Shown here: positions 19,502 through 29,228 of the stretch, one piece after another
Layout: each line of letters starts with the position of its first letter
Position numbering within the stretch: position 1 is the stretch's first letter
Assembly: GCF_004355225.1 (NCBI RefSeq)
Contig: NZ_CP037933.1
Span: 4,092,001 to 4,156,000 of the forward strand
Reading direction: 5' to 3'
Source of the DNA: Flavobacterium nackdongense
Lineage (GTDB): Bacteria; Bacteroidota; Bacteroidia; Flavobacteriales; Flavobacteriaceae
DNA length: 64,000 nucleotides
Program-made: the position numbers and the translations under genes
Notes under the pieces: generated by a model
What the model was told of the DNA's origin: nothing
Databases searched by the model: none
The model's input: the letters and a program-made list of their open reading frames with translations, nothing else

Positions 19502-20662
19502 ATGAGAAATAAAGTATTGTTTTTAGGTCTATTGGTAGTGTATTTGAACGTGGCTTGTAATGAAATTAAGTCGCAGAAATTGATCGATCAGCAGAAAAGT
19601 TTTACCTATATGAATCCCATCAGCAAAGGTATAGATGAGAATGGATTAAGAGATTGTCAGGTTTTTCGTGATGGAGATTATTGGTACATGACCGGGACTT
19701 CCTATCCGCATTGGGCTCGGCAAGAAAAAAACGGGCAGTTGAACAAAGGAGTGGTTTTGTATAAATCGAAAGATTTAACCAACTGGGAATTTGTAAAATA
19801 TATTGTTAAAGCAGGGGATCAAACGAAATGGTACCATCGAAGATTTTGGGCTCCAGAGATTCAGAAAATTCAAGGTAAGTATTATGCACTATTCAATTGT
19901 AATAATGATGAGCTAGGATTTCCTGGACAACATCCAGGTTATGCAGTTGCAGATCATATAGAGGGACCTTACAAAATAGTGACAGAGAGTAAACCATTAT
20001 GTGATGGAAATGATTTAACTTTTTTTGAAGACAAGGATGGAAAAGTTTGGGCTTTTTGGAACAGAGGCAGAGAATTTGGAATCGGTTTTGCGCAAATCGA
20101 TTTGGCTGCGGGAATTTTTTTAACAGAGCCCAAAAGCGCCATCAAACCAAGCCCAGTTGATTATGATTACGATCAAAATGGCGAAGTGCTAAAAGTACCA
20201 GGATATGATGGAAGACTAATTCCTAAAGTAAAAAAATATCACGATTGGGATGCTATTGGTATCGAAGGGGCTTATGTAATTGAGAATAACGGTACTTATT
20301 ATTTATTTTATTCCAGTTGGACTCGGGGTTACGAAATTGGTTATGCCACTGCAACATCAATTCAAGGACCTTGGGAAAAAAACGAGCGCAACCCTTTTTA
20401 TGGAGCACAAAGTAAAAAGACTTGTATAAAAAACGGATTTGAATATACAGGAGATGCTAAAAATCCTTTTAATCAGGTTGGGCATAACGCAATATTTAAA
20501 GGCCCTGATGGACGATTTTGGTTGTCATGTCATGGAATTATTCCATCGGATAATGATGAAAAACCTTTTTTGGTAATTGACCCTATTTGGTTTGATGAAC
20601 AAGGAAGAGTACAATCTAATGGACCAACTTATACGGAGCAAAATGTAAAACTGCACAATTAA
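19502..20662 (+). CDS. GH43-like beta-propeller glycosidase, exported (possible lipoprotein)
   Basis: 386 residues. The N-terminus has a short hydrophobic segment ending in NVACNE, a weak lipobox, so surface or periplasmic anchoring is possible. The acid triad can be placed at D51 (LRDCQVFRDG), D171 (GNDLTFF) and E255 (GIEGAYVIE), with FWAPEIQKIQGKY between. It lies between sulfatases B and C. It differs from the other two GH43-like proteins in the window (16836 and 38293), which suggests different linkages. The exact family (GH43 or a close clan member) needs a profile search. Confidence 0.78.
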   Translation: MRNKVLFLGLLVVYLNVACNEIKSQKLIDQQKSFTYMNPISKGIDENGLRDCQVFRDGDYWYMTGTSYPHWARQEKNGQLNKGVVLYKSKDLTNWEFVKYIVKAGDQTKWYHRRFWAPEIQKIQGKYYALFNCNNDELGFPGQHPGYAVADHIEGPYKIVTESKPLCDGNDLTFFEDKDGKVWAFWNRGREFGIGFAQIDLAAGIFLTEPKSAIKPSPVDYDYDQNGEVLKVPGYDGRLIPKVKKYHDWDAIGIEGAYVIENNGTYYLFYSSWTRGYEIGYATATSIQGPWEKNERNPFYGAQSKKTCIKNGFEYTGDAKNPFNQVGHNAIFKGPDGRFWLSCHGIIPSDNDEKPFLVIDPIWFDEQGRVQSNGPTYTEQNVKLHN

Positions 20663-20675
20663 TTATCTCCATCTA

Positions 20676-22070
20676 ATGAAAAATAAAAAAATATTAATTT
20701 ACAGCTTTCTAGTACTCTTTTTGGCTATAGGTTCCTTTGCACAAAAAACTAAAAAAGAATCTAAACTACCTCAAAAAAAATACAATGTTTTGTTCATTGC
20801 TGTCGATGATTTGAATGACTGGGTCGGTTTTTTGGATGGTAATCCACAAACACTGACTCCAAATATGGATCGATTGGCTAAGCAGAGTATGGTGTTTGAT
20901 CGCGCCTATTGCACAGCTTCTGTATGTAATCCTTCCAGAGCGGCAATACTATCAGGATTGAAACCTTCCACAACCAAGATTTATGGAAATGGGGATAAAG
21001 CTTTTGATTTACCAATTTTTAAAGACACACAAATGTTGCCTCAATACTTTGCTGCCAATGGGTATGAGACTTTTTCAAGAGGGAAAATTTACCATACTCC
21101 GGCAACTGGAAAAGAAACGTGGGCAAATTGGGAAAATATTAGTGGAAATTATGGAAAAGCAGTCAAAAAAGAAGGTTTGATGGCCAATGGCATTCCTAAA
21201 GGAGAGATGGACGATAATATGGATTGGTATGCTACAGAACAAAAAACAGAAGATACTCCAGATTATCTTAATGCGAAATGGGCTGCTGAAAAATTAGCCG
21301 GGGATTTCGAAAAACCATTCTTCATAGCTTGTGGAATCTTTAGACCTCATCTAGAATGGAATGTTCCAAAAGAATTTTACGACAAATTCCCATTAGATAA
21401 AATAGTACTTCCATCGGTATTGGAAACCGATTTGGATGACGTTGGAGACAAAGCCAAACCTAGTAAAGATTATCTAACTATAAAAAAATATGGAAAACAA
21501 AAAGAAGTTGTTCAAGCTTATTTAGCCTGTGTCAATTATGCTGACTATTGTATTGGTCAAATGTTGGATGCTCTAGAGAAAAGTAAGTATAAAGACAATA
21601 CTATTGTTGTATTATGGGGTGATCACGGTTGGCATTTAGGAGAAAAATTGCGCTACAAAAAATTTACTCTTTGGGAAGAAGCGTGTCGAGTGCCCTTAAT
21701 TATTAAAGCTCCTAATGTTACCACTCCAGGCAGTAGAAGTGGTAGAACAGTTAATTTATTGGACTTATATCCTACACTGATAGAATTGACAGGTTTGCCA
21801 AAAAATGAAAAGAATGAGGGTATTAGTATTGTTCCAATATTAAAAAATCCAAAAGTGGCATGGGATCATCCTTCATTAACTCAAATGGGTGAAGGGAGAA
21901 ATACGATACGAACAGAAAAATGGCGATACATTAGATACAATGATAATTCAGAGGAACTATACAACCATGAAAATGATGCTTTAGAATGGGTTAATTTAGC
22001 CAATAAACCCGAATATGCAACCATAAAAGCAGAGATGTCTAAAAAGATGGATGTTATTTTAAAAAAATAA
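20676..22070 (+). CDS. Sulfatase, family S1, iduronate-2-sulfatase-like (C)
   Basis: 464 residues with signal peptide (to GSFAQ). Formylglycine motif CNPSRAAILSG at C84; metal site IAVDDLNDW and WGDHGWHLGE. The IAVDDLN...W and GDHGWHLGE signatures are those of the iduronate-2-sulfatase-like branch. It is a paralogue of sulfatase E at 24714, sharing layout and a C-terminus ending in an ELYNHENDALEW-type motif. This branch is not restricted to iduronate, so only a 2-O-sulfatase-like role can be suggested. Confidence 0.92.
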   Translation: MKNKKILIYSFLVLFLAIGSFAQKTKKESKLPQKKYNVLFIAVDDLNDWVGFLDGNPQTLTPNMDRLAKQSMVFDRAYCTASVCNPSRAAILSGLKPSTTKIYGNGDKAFDLPIFKDTQMLPQYFAANGYETFSRGKIYHTPATGKETWANWENISGNYGKAVKKEGLMANGIPKGEMDDNMDWYATEQKTEDTPDYLNAKWAAEKLAGDFEKPFFIACGIFRPHLEWNVPKEFYDKFPLDKIVLPSVLETDLDDVGDKAKPSKDYLTIKKYGKQKEVVQAYLACVNYADYCIGQMLDALEKSKYKDNTIVVLWGDHGWHLGEKLRYKKFTLWEEACRVPLIIKAPNVTTPGSRSGRTVNLLDLYPTLIELTGLPKNEKNEGISIVPILKNPKVAWDHPSLTQMGEGRNTIRTEKWRYIRYNDNSEELYNHENDALEWVNLANKPEYATIKAEMSKKMDVILKK

Positions 22071-22076
22071 GAAAAA

Positions 22077-23075
22077 ATGAAAATGATAAAATATAGTCTT
22101 CTAATCTCCATTCTTTTTTTGAGTAATTCCTATTCTCAATCTGTTGTAGAATTTCAAAAACACTACAGTGGAAAATGTACTTGGAAAGCGGATTCAGGAG
22201 AATTTAAATTAGAAACTTCAGGTGCAATAAATTTTACAGAAAAAGGAGTAAAAGGTTTTCTTTGGGATGTTCCTGAGGAGGTAAAAAAAATAATAATTAG
22301 TGCTAATACTATTGTCAATGGAGGTTTTCATACTAAAGGAGATTGTACTATTTCTGGTGAAAATAGAAAAACGTCAGTAGTTTATGGGACTGAATTGCAA
22401 AGTTGGCCACAAAAGAATAAGATCAAAGCAGCAACTATTAGTTCATTCGAAGCTCATGGAGGTGTTTTAATTTTGCAAAATATGACGAGCTTAAATCCTA
22501 GATCTTTTCATGTGCGCGGATTGGGAGCTGTTGTTCATTTAAAAGATGCTGATTTTATAGATACTCGTGGTGGTAGTGGGAATCATAGTGATGGTATTGC
22601 AGCAGGTGATGGTTCAACGGTTGATAATTGTTATTTTGAAACTGGAGACGATGTGATTAAAGTGTATAACGATATTACGGTAACCAATACGACGATTAAT
22701 ATGGTGCAAAATGCAGTGCCTATCCAGTTAGGTTGGGGCGATTATCCCGATGGAGCAGTAGGAACTTTCAAGAATTTGACAATTATTGGAAATAGTGGTA
22801 GAGGCAATCCAGGCGGAAGTAATGCCATAATAAATGGTCGAACAGGTAAATATGCCGTAACCATTAATATTGATGGGCTTAGTATTGATAATCCAACAGC
22901 CTCAATGGTTAATTTATTTGACGATAAAAACGATGGAAATTTTGAGAAGACATTGAAGGGTACATTAAAAAATGTAGAAATTAAAAATATTAAAAGATAT
23001 TCAACTCAATTAAAAGGGAACGACCAACTTAAAATATTTGATACGAAAGGGAAAGAAATTTCAAAAGATTTTTAA
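22077..23075 (+). CDS. GH49-like right-handed beta-helix hydrolase, secreted (copy b)
   Basis: 332 residues, signal peptide ending in SNSYSQ, then a single beta-helix. Candidate catalytic residues are D172 (NHSDG) and D191/D192 (ETGDDVIK), again at the GH49 19/20 spacing, followed by VPIQLGWGDY. By eye about half of the core residues match copy a at 14005, so this is an old duplication kept in the same operon. It begins 6 nt after sulfatase C. The two copies may cut differently sulfated stretches of one backbone (inference). Confidence 0.72.
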   Translation: MKMIKYSLLISILFLSNSYSQSVVEFQKHYSGKCTWKADSGEFKLETSGAINFTEKGVKGFLWDVPEEVKKIIISANTIVNGGFHTKGDCTISGENRKTSVVYGTELQSWPQKNKIKAATISSFEAHGGVLILQNMTSLNPRSFHVRGLGAVVHLKDADFIDTRGGSGNHSDGIAAGDGSTVDNCYFETGDDVIKVYNDITVTNTTINMVQNAVPIQLGWGDYPDGAVGTFKNLTIIGNSGRGNPGGSNAIINGRTGKYAVTINIDGLSIDNPTASMVNLFDDKNDGNFEKTLKGTLKNVEIKNIKRYSTQLKGNDQLKIFDTKGKEISKDF

Positions 23076-23085
23076 AATTATTATT

Positions 23086-24699
23086 ATGAAACGAAAAAGT
23101 TGTATGAGTACCATAAAATTTGTTTGGTTATTATTGTTTGTAATGATGATTCAAAACACATTTTGCCAAAATATAAAAGACAATACTAAAAAGCCCAATA
23201 TAATCTTAATTATGGTTGATGATATGGGATGGTCGGATATCGGTGCATATGGTGGAGAAATACCTACCCCCAACATTGATGCTTTGGCTACCAACGGTAT
23301 AAAATTCAATCAATTCTATAACAATGCACGCTGTTGCCCAACGCGAGCATCATTGCTTACAGGCTTGTATGCTCATCAAGCGGGAATTGGGATGATGACT
23401 GAAACTTCAAATTCGGAGTTTAATTGGGGAACTCCCGGATATCAAGGGTATTTGAACAAAAACAATGTTACTATTGCAGAAGTATTAAAACAACAAGGTT
23501 ATCAAACCTTTATGGCTGGAAAATGGCATTTGGGGATGTATGGAAAAGAAAAATGGCCATTACAGCGCGGTTTTGATAGATATTATGGAACTTTAGAAGG
23601 CGCTTCAAGTTATTTTAAACCTCAAGGTCAGCGAGGGATAACAATAGATAATAATGAGGTGATTACTATCAATCAACCTAATTATTATACCACTGATGTA
23701 TATACAGAAAAAGCCATCGATTATATAAAAGAAAGTTCTAAAAATCCGTTCTTTTTATATCTAGCGTATAATGCTCCACATTGGCCTTTACAAGCCAAAG
23801 AAAAAGATATCGAAAAATTTAAAAATTATTATCTAAAAGGGTGGGATGAAATTAGAAAGGAACGATTGAAAAAACAACTAGATATGGGGCTTATTGATGC
23901 TTCTTGGGGTCTCTCAGCACGTGACAATCGAGTACGTATTTGGGAGAAATTAACCCAAGAAGAAAAGGAAAAAGTAGCCTATAGAATGGCAGTTTATGCC
24001 GCTCAAGTATATTCAGTTGATGAAAATATTGGCAAATTAACCTCTTATTTAAAAAGTGCTGGTAAACTTCAAAATACAATAATCTTTTTTCTATCTGATA
24101 ATGGCGCCTGCGCAGAAGCATATGATGAGCTAGGCAGTAGAGAAGATAGATTTATAAATGACCCCAATTATAGTGGAGCGGTTTCATATGGTATTGGTTG
24201 GGCCAATGCTTCAAATACCCCTTTTTATGAATATAAAGTAAAAAGTTATGAAGGAGGAATATCGACCCCTCTTATTGTAAGCTACCCAAAGTTTACTAAA
24301 AATAATGGAAAAATTGTTAAAACAGTCGGGACTATTAGAGACATAATGCCTACCATTATAGAATTGACAGGCGCAAAATATCCAGAGACATTTCATAATG
24401 GTGAAGTCATATATAAATTAGAAGGGCAAAGTTTAGTGCCTACTATCATCAAAGGAAAACAAACGAATCAAGACTATTTATTTTGGGAGCATTCGGATTT
24501 TGGTGCCGTACGACATGGTGATTGGAAGTTGGTTTATGATAATATTAAAAAAACCAAAGCCTTGTTTAATTTAGCTACAGATCGCACAGAAACAACAAAT
24601 CTAATTGAAAGTAATGCTGAATTAGCAAAAAAATTAGATGAAAAATGGCAACAGTGGGCCAATACACATTTTGTATATCCTAAAAAGATTAAAAAATAA
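23086..24699 (+). CDS. Sulfatase, family S1, arylsulfatase-like (D)
   Basis: ATG at 23086 follows the previous stop by 10 nt; a TTG start inside the preceding gene is unlikely. 537 residues, signal sequence ending in NTFCQ. The formylglycine motif is CCPTRASLLTG, with C83 as the modified residue and a second Cys beside it. Metal site IMVDDMGWSD, later FLSDNGACAE, and a middle insertion around residues 245-300 rich in charged residues. The arylsulfatase A-like layout (YAHQAGIG, WHLG) is clear. It works outside the cytoplasm. Confidence 0.93.
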   Translation: MKRKSCMSTIKFVWLLLFVMMIQNTFCQNIKDNTKKPNIILIMVDDMGWSDIGAYGGEIPTPNIDALATNGIKFNQFYNNARCCPTRASLLTGLYAHQAGIGMMTETSNSEFNWGTPGYQGYLNKNNVTIAEVLKQQGYQTFMAGKWHLGMYGKEKWPLQRGFDRYYGTLEGASSYFKPQGQRGITIDNNEVITINQPNYYTTDVYTEKAIDYIKESSKNPFFLYLAYNAPHWPLQAKEKDIEKFKNYYLKGWDEIRKERLKKQLDMGLIDASWGLSARDNRVRIWEKLTQEEKEKVAYRMAVYAAQVYSVDENIGKLTSYLKSAGKLQNTIIFFLSDNGACAEAYDELGSREDRFINDPNYSGAVSYGIGWANASNTPFYEYKVKSYEGGISTPLIVSYPKFTKNNGKIVKTVGTIRDIMPTIIELTGAKYPETFHNGEVIYKLEGQSLVPTIIKGKQTNQDYLFWEHSDFGAVRHGDWKLVYDNIKKTKALFNLATDRTETTNLIESNAELAKKLDEKWQQWANTHFVYPKKIKK

Positions 24700-24713
24700 A
24701 TTAGTAGTAAATT

Positions 24714-26171
24714 ATGAAATCTATACAGTTAAAGTCGCTAGGATTCTTATTTTTAATTGTCTCTCAATACGGACACAGTCAATCTAAGAAAGAAACAGTA
24801 GCAACAAAACCAAATGTTTTATTCATTGCCATTGATGATATGAATAATTGGGCAAGCGCTATGGGAGGTGTTGCTAAAACGCCAAATATGGAGAAATTGG
24901 CAAAAGCAGGAAAGTTATTTACCAATGCCTATTGCGTTGTGCCAGCTTGTAATCCATCAAGAGTGGCTATTATGACAGGGGTTAGACCAGAAACTTCAGG
25001 TCAATATACTAATCCTGGTAATTTTAGAGACTTACCGGGAAATGCTAACAGAATAACATTACCGCTCTATTTGCAACAAAATGGTTATGAGGCTATTGCT
25101 GCTGGAAAAATATTTCATAACGGTAGAGGAAAAGGAACTGAACCTGATCCTCAATCTGACCCTCAGTCTTGGAATTACCAATTTCCAAATGATGTTGGAA
25201 CCAAAGGACATCAATTGTATTTAGATAAAAATAACCAAGCCAAATGGTTAGAAGGAGCGATGTATATAGAGGGCATGGATAGTAGGAAACCAGAGTACTT
25301 GAGTAAATTTGGAGTTTGGGGAGTAACTCCTGAGAAAAAAGAAGAAACGGCAGATTGGAAAAATGCGGAATTTGCTTCTAATTATTTAGGAGAAAAACAC
25401 GATAAGCCTTTCTTTTTAGCGGTAGGACTTTTTAGACCTCATTCACCTCAAATTGCTCCTCAAGAGTTTTTTGATATGTATCCTTTAGAAAGTATACAAG
25501 TTCCTGAACTACCCGAAAACGATATGGATGATATACCAGAAATTGCCAAAACTAATTTTTCGTCAAAATTTGTGGAATTAGTTAAGGAAAAAGGGCAATT
25601 ACAAAAGGCAACCCAAGGCTATTTAGCCTCGATGAGTTTTGCAGATGCTTGTATCGGAAAGATTTTAGAAGGTGTCGAAAATGGCCCCAACAAAGACAAT
25701 ACCATCATTGTATTGTGGACCGATCATGGTTGGCAATTAGCCCAAAAAGAAAGATGGGAAAAGTTTAGTTTATGGAAACAGTCCACTAATTCTCCTTTGA
25801 TTATTAAGTATCCTAACATGAAAAATCCAGGGGAATCTACCAATCAAGCTGTTTCATTATTGGATTTATTCCCTACAGTACTTGATTTAAGTGGAATTGA
25901 AAAACCTGATTTTTTAGAAGGAACTTCCTTAGTGCCTTTATTAACTGATGCAAATTATAAAAGAAAAGAACCTGCGATCACCACTTATGAAAAAGGAAAC
26001 ATCAGTGTTGAGAAAAATGATTGGAACTTTATACAATACAAAGATGGCTCGGAAGAGTTATACAATCATGCCACAGATCCAAAAGAGTTTAAAAATGTCA
26101 TTAAGGTAAAAGAAAATCAGGCTATAATAAAAGAATTGAGAGCCTATGTCACTAAATTAAAAAACAAATAG
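24714..26171 (+). CDS. Sulfatase, family S1, iduronate-2-sulfatase-like (E)
   Basis: 485 residues with signal peptide (ending in GHSQ). Formylglycine motif CNPSRVAIMTG at C79, metal site IAIDDMNNW, and WTDHGWQLAQ. It is a paralogue of sulfatase C at 20676 but carries an insertion around residues 135-215. It is the last gene of operon B; no strong terminator hairpin follows in the 268 nt before the GntR start codon. Confidence 0.92.
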   Translation: MKSIQLKSLGFLFLIVSQYGHSQSKKETVATKPNVLFIAIDDMNNWASAMGGVAKTPNMEKLAKAGKLFTNAYCVVPACNPSRVAIMTGVRPETSGQYTNPGNFRDLPGNANRITLPLYLQQNGYEAIAAGKIFHNGRGKGTEPDPQSDPQSWNYQFPNDVGTKGHQLYLDKNNQAKWLEGAMYIEGMDSRKPEYLSKFGVWGVTPEKKEETADWKNAEFASNYLGEKHDKPFFLAVGLFRPHSPQIAPQEFFDMYPLESIQVPELPENDMDDIPEIAKTNFSSKFVELVKEKGQLQKATQGYLASMSFADACIGKILEGVENGPNKDNTIIVLWTDHGWQLAQKERWEKFSLWKQSTNSPLIIKYPNMKNPGESTNQAVSLLDLFPTVLDLSGIEKPDFLEGTSLVPLLTDANYKRKEPAITTYEKGNISVEKNDWNFIQYKDGSEELYNHATDPKEFKNVIKVKENQAIIKELRAYVTKLKNK

Positions 26172-26390
26172 AGGTAAATATTTGAAAAAGAGATTGCTTT
26201 ACAGTTTTAAATTTCTAAAAATAGTGTTGTATTCAGAAGGATAATTTTCTAAAATGAAATGTTCAAAGATATAATTTCATTAAAAAAGAGGTATTAGTAA
26301 TGAAACTGTAGTAAGCATAGAAAAGTTCCAAAATATTTCGTTGCTATAAAACAGATCAATTTGCTTTTTAAGCATACAAATTTTATTTAA

Positions 26391-26422
26391 TTGTATTTTG
26401 TATACAAAATACTTTATATTTG
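26391..26422 (+). promoter_or_regulatory. Predicted promoter of operon C (Bacteroidota type)
   Basis: TTG at 26391-26393 is followed after 21 nt by TATATTTG at 26415-26422. This fits the Flavobacterium consensus TTG-N17-23-TAnnTTTG. The ATG of the repressor gene is 18 nt downstream of the -7 box. Confidence 0.65.
26393..26412 (+). promoter_or_regulatory. 20-bp perfect palindrome, probable GntR operator
   Basis: GTATTTTGTATACAAAATAC is identical to its own reverse complement and overlaps the -33 element and spacer of the predicted promoter. Its core TTGTATACAA resembles operators of the GntR/FadR (FCD) subfamily. Since the downstream gene encodes that protein type, autorepression relieved by a sugar or sugar phosphate is the natural reading. 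Confidence 0.75.
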
Positions 26423-26439
26423 TTGTAAATCATTTAACT

Positions 26440-27075
26440 ATGGAAATTCAACATCAAGACTTAAGTTACGAAATTTACAAAAGGCTAAAAATTAAAATAT
26501 TAGCCAACGAATTTGAAGCCGGTTCAAAATTAAAACAAGAGCACATAGCCAAGTTATTTGGAGTAAGCAGAATGCCTTTACATAGAGCTTTTCAAATGCT
26601 AGAAAATGAGATGCTCATAGAGAGTGTTCCACGTCGAGGTTTTTATGTTACAAAAATTGATCCCAATCTATTGATTGACGCTTTTGAATGTCGTGAGGCA
26701 CTAGAGGGTATTGCAGCCAGAAGAGCTGCGAAAACTATAAGTAAAGAGCAATTGAAATATTTGAAATCGTTATTTGCTAAATTTATTAATGTAACCGATA
26801 TCAATGTAGCGGAATACTTGGAATCGGATCAGGAGTTCCATAATATGATTATGAAAATAAGTGGAAACCAAATTATAAACCGCCTTGAATTGTTAGGAAA
26901 CAATACAATACGAACATTCAGAGGTGGATTAATAAGAATGCCACAAGAGACTTTATCGGAACATCTTGGCATAATTGAGGCCCTCGAAAAGGGCGATGGA
27001 GATTTAGCTGAAAAACTGACTAGAGAACACTCGAGAAAGTCGATGGAAGTATTTCGAAAAAAGAATTTGAAATGA
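26440..27075 (+). CDS. GntR-family transcriptional regulator, FCD subfamily
   Basis: The ATG at 26440 is preferred over a TTG at 26398, which lies inside the operator. 211 residues: an N-terminal winged helix-turn-helix (about residues 5-70, with KLKQEHIAKLFGVSRMPLHRAF) and a C-terminal all-helical FCD ligand domain. The FCD metal-site pattern is visible as D..H in SDQEFHNMI, then His in SEHLG and in REHSR. FCD regulators typically sense organic or sugar acids or sugar phosphates. It is the first gene of operon C, 7 nt before the transporter, and is expected to repress its own operon through the palindrome at its promoter. Confidence 0.92.
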   Translation: MEIQHQDLSYEIYKRLKIKILANEFEAGSKLKQEHIAKLFGVSRMPLHRAFQMLENEMLIESVPRRGFYVTKIDPNLLIDAFECREALEGIAARRAAKTISKEQLKYLKSLFAKFINVTDINVAEYLESDQEFHNMIMKISGNQIINRLELLGNNTIRTFRGGLIRMPQETLSEHLGIIEALEKGDGDLAEKLTREHSRKSMEVFRKKNLK

Positions 27076-27082
27076 ATTTGAA

Positions 27083-28339
27083 ATGGAAAAAACTATAATT
27101 CCTATTCGCTATGTCTTGGTATTCAGTACTTTTTTATTAACGGTGCTGTTATATGTTGACCGGGCCTGTATTTCGGCAGCAAAAAAAGATATTAGTTCCG
27201 ATCTCGGATTTAGCATGACCGATTTCGGTTGGATTATGGCTGTTTTTACATTGGGATATGCCTTGTTTCAAGCTCCTTCCGGAAAATTGGCTGACAAGCG
27301 GGGCGCACACAAAGTTATTGCTGGAATTGTAATTTTTTGGTCGTTTTTGACTGCCATTACTGGTTTTGCTTGGAGTTACGCCTCGATGCTTGCCATTCGT
27401 TTTTTGTTTGGTGCAGGAGAAGCTGGAGCATTTCCAGCCTTATCTAAAGTGGTCTACAATTGGTTTCCAGTCAGCGAAAGAGGAATAATACAGGGTATAA
27501 ACTTTTCGGGCTCACGTATAGGGGCTGCTTTTGCAATGCCATTAGTAGCTTGGTTGCTAAATGAAATAGGTTGGCGCCATACTTTCCTTGTTTTTGGAGT
27601 CATTGGATTTGTATATGGTGTGTTATGGTTTTTCTTATTTAAGGAAAAACCTGAAAATGCCAATTATATAGGAATTGAAGAGGTCGAATATATCAAGGAA
27701 AATCGTCAGCAATCATTATCTAGTGAGATTAAGACATTACCTTTTGTAACAATTCTAAAATCCGCTGATATGTGGAAAACGGCTATTCAATACATCTGCA
27801 GTAATTTTACTTTTTACTTTTCTCTTACTTGGATGTATCCGTATATACAAGATCGCTTTCATCTTGGACTTGTCGAAGCTGGGTTTTATAGTTCGATTCC
27901 TCTTGTGGCTGGAGCAGCAGGGAATTGGGTTTCTGGCCTGCTAGTAGATAGCATCTATAAAAATGGAAAATGGAAACTTTCGCGTAGCTTACCTGCTATC
28001 ATTGGGTTTTCACTTTCAGCAATTGGTATGATCGCTGTTACGCAAGTAAGTTCACCGTTACTTTCAGTGGCATTTATGGCATTAGCAGTTTTTGGAGCAG
28101 ATATGACTTTGAGTCCCTCTTGGGCATTCTGTATTGACATTGGTAAAGAAAATGCAGGAACTGTCTCAGGTACGATGAATATGGCTGGAAACCTTGGTGC
28201 TTTTGTTACTATTATAGCCTTTCCATACTTGTTTGAATGGACGGGACATTATGAGCCATTCTTTTTTATCTGTTCGGGATTAAGTCTATTAGCCATTGTG
28301 ATGTGGTCTACTATGAATCCACAAAAACCAATTAATTAA
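27083..28339 (+). CDS. MFS transporter, anion:cation symporter (sugar-acid) type
   Basis: 418 residues with 12 predicted membrane helices. The MFS motif between helices 2 and 3 (GKLADKRGAHK) and FLFGAGEAGAFPA in helix 4 are typical of the ACS branch that carries hexuronates, glucarate and related sugar acids. It follows the GntR gene by 7 nt. The branch suggests that the operon C substrate may be anionic (an acid sugar or sulfated small sugar), though neutral substrates are not excluded. Confidence 0.88.
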   Translation: MEKTIIPIRYVLVFSTFLLTVLLYVDRACISAAKKDISSDLGFSMTDFGWIMAVFTLGYALFQAPSGKLADKRGAHKVIAGIVIFWSFLTAITGFAWSYASMLAIRFLFGAGEAGAFPALSKVVYNWFPVSERGIIQGINFSGSRIGAAFAMPLVAWLLNEIGWRHTFLVFGVIGFVYGVLWFFLFKEKPENANYIGIEEVEYIKENRQQSLSSEIKTLPFVTILKSADMWKTAIQYICSNFTFYFSLTWMYPYIQDRFHLGLVEAGFYSSIPLVAGAAGNWVSGLLVDSIYKNGKWKLSRSLPAIIGFSLSAIGMIAVTQVSSPLLSVAFMALAVFGADMTLSPSWAFCIDIGKENAGTVSGTMNMAGNLGAFVTIIAFPYLFEWTGHYEPFFFICSGLSLLAIVMWSTMNPQKPIN

Positions 28340-28350
28340 ATTATATACAT

Positions 28351-29217
28351 ATGAATTTAGCATTAAATACACTCGTTTATGAGGTAGGAAACAAAGGACC
28401 CGAAGAATCATTACGAAGCGCTGCAAAATTTGGGTTCAAATACATCGAATATGCAGGAATCCGTAAAGGAAATCCTTTAACAATGACTGCAGCACAAAAA
28501 CAAGAAGTAATTCGAATTGCAAAAGGAGAAGGATTAATCAATACACAAATGTTATTGGTTGCTACTAAAAACACAGCGAGTTCCAACCGCAAGTTATTCG
28601 ACGATACTTTCGAATATATGAAAGCCTGTGCTGAATTTCAACGTGACCTAGGTGGCCGACAATTATTGGTTTGTTGGGGTGGTGGATTGTACGAATTAGG
28701 AACATCGCCAGAAAAATCATGGGGATTGATGTGTGAGAATGTGGGTCGTTTTGCTGAATATTGTCAAAAAGAGAATATGTTAGTAGGGATTGAGCTAGAT
28801 CCTCACGTTTATTTTATTTGTAATAACACCTATAAATTGGCCAAAGCAATTGAAGACATCAATTTGCCAAATCTTTACCCTAATGTTGATGTTGGTCATT
28901 TAGTGATTACAAGAGAAGAACCAGAACAACTTGAAAAACTAAAAAGTCGTTTGTTACACGTTCATTTAAGTGAAACCGAATCGTTTGATCATACTAACAG
29001 TATTTTAGGAACGGGTGCAGTCGATTTTAAAGCGTATGTTGACAAATTGTTAGAATTAGGAATCGAAGAAAACTGCCGTAAATACGGTGAACCATGTGTT
29101 GCTGGCATTGAAATGGGTAGCGAAGCTAGTGGAGGATTTGTCGAAAATCCGGATCTGTGGGTAAAAGAGAGCTTGTTGTATTTAGGCAAAATTTTACCTG
29201 AGTTGACTTTGAAATAA
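28351..29217 (+). CDS. Sugar isomerase/epimerase, xylose-isomerase-like TIM barrel (1)
   Basis: 288 residues, no signal peptide. The AP-endonuclease-2/xylose-isomerase-like barrel has the usual divalent-metal ligands: Glu in VGIELDPH, Asp in NVDVGHL, His in LLHVHLSE, Glu in AGIEMGSE. Enzymes of this type interconvert aldoses and ketoses or epimerise ketoses at C3 (for example tagatose 3-epimerase). It is one of two such barrels in operon C; the other (32350) is only distantly similar, so the pathway probably has two separate isomerisation steps. Confidence 0.82.
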   Translation: MNLALNTLVYEVGNKGPEESLRSAAKFGFKYIEYAGIRKGNPLTMTAAQKQEVIRIAKGEGLINTQMLLVATKNTASSNRKLFDDTFEYMKACAEFQRDLGGRQLLVCWGGGLYELGTSPEKSWGLMCENVGRFAEYCQKENMLVGIELDPHVYFICNNTYKLAKAIEDINLPNLYPNVDVGHLVITREEPEQLEKLKSRLLHVHLSETESFDHTNSILGTGAVDFKAYVDKLLELGIEENCRKYGEPCVAGIEMGSEASGGFVENPDLWVKESLLYLGKILPELTLK

Positions 29218-29228
29218 AGTAAATCCAT

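Noticed and set aside
26398..26439. TTG start extending the GntR protein by 14 residues
   Set aside because: The start would lie inside the operator palindrome and upstream of the -7 box; the ATG at 26440 is a better start.
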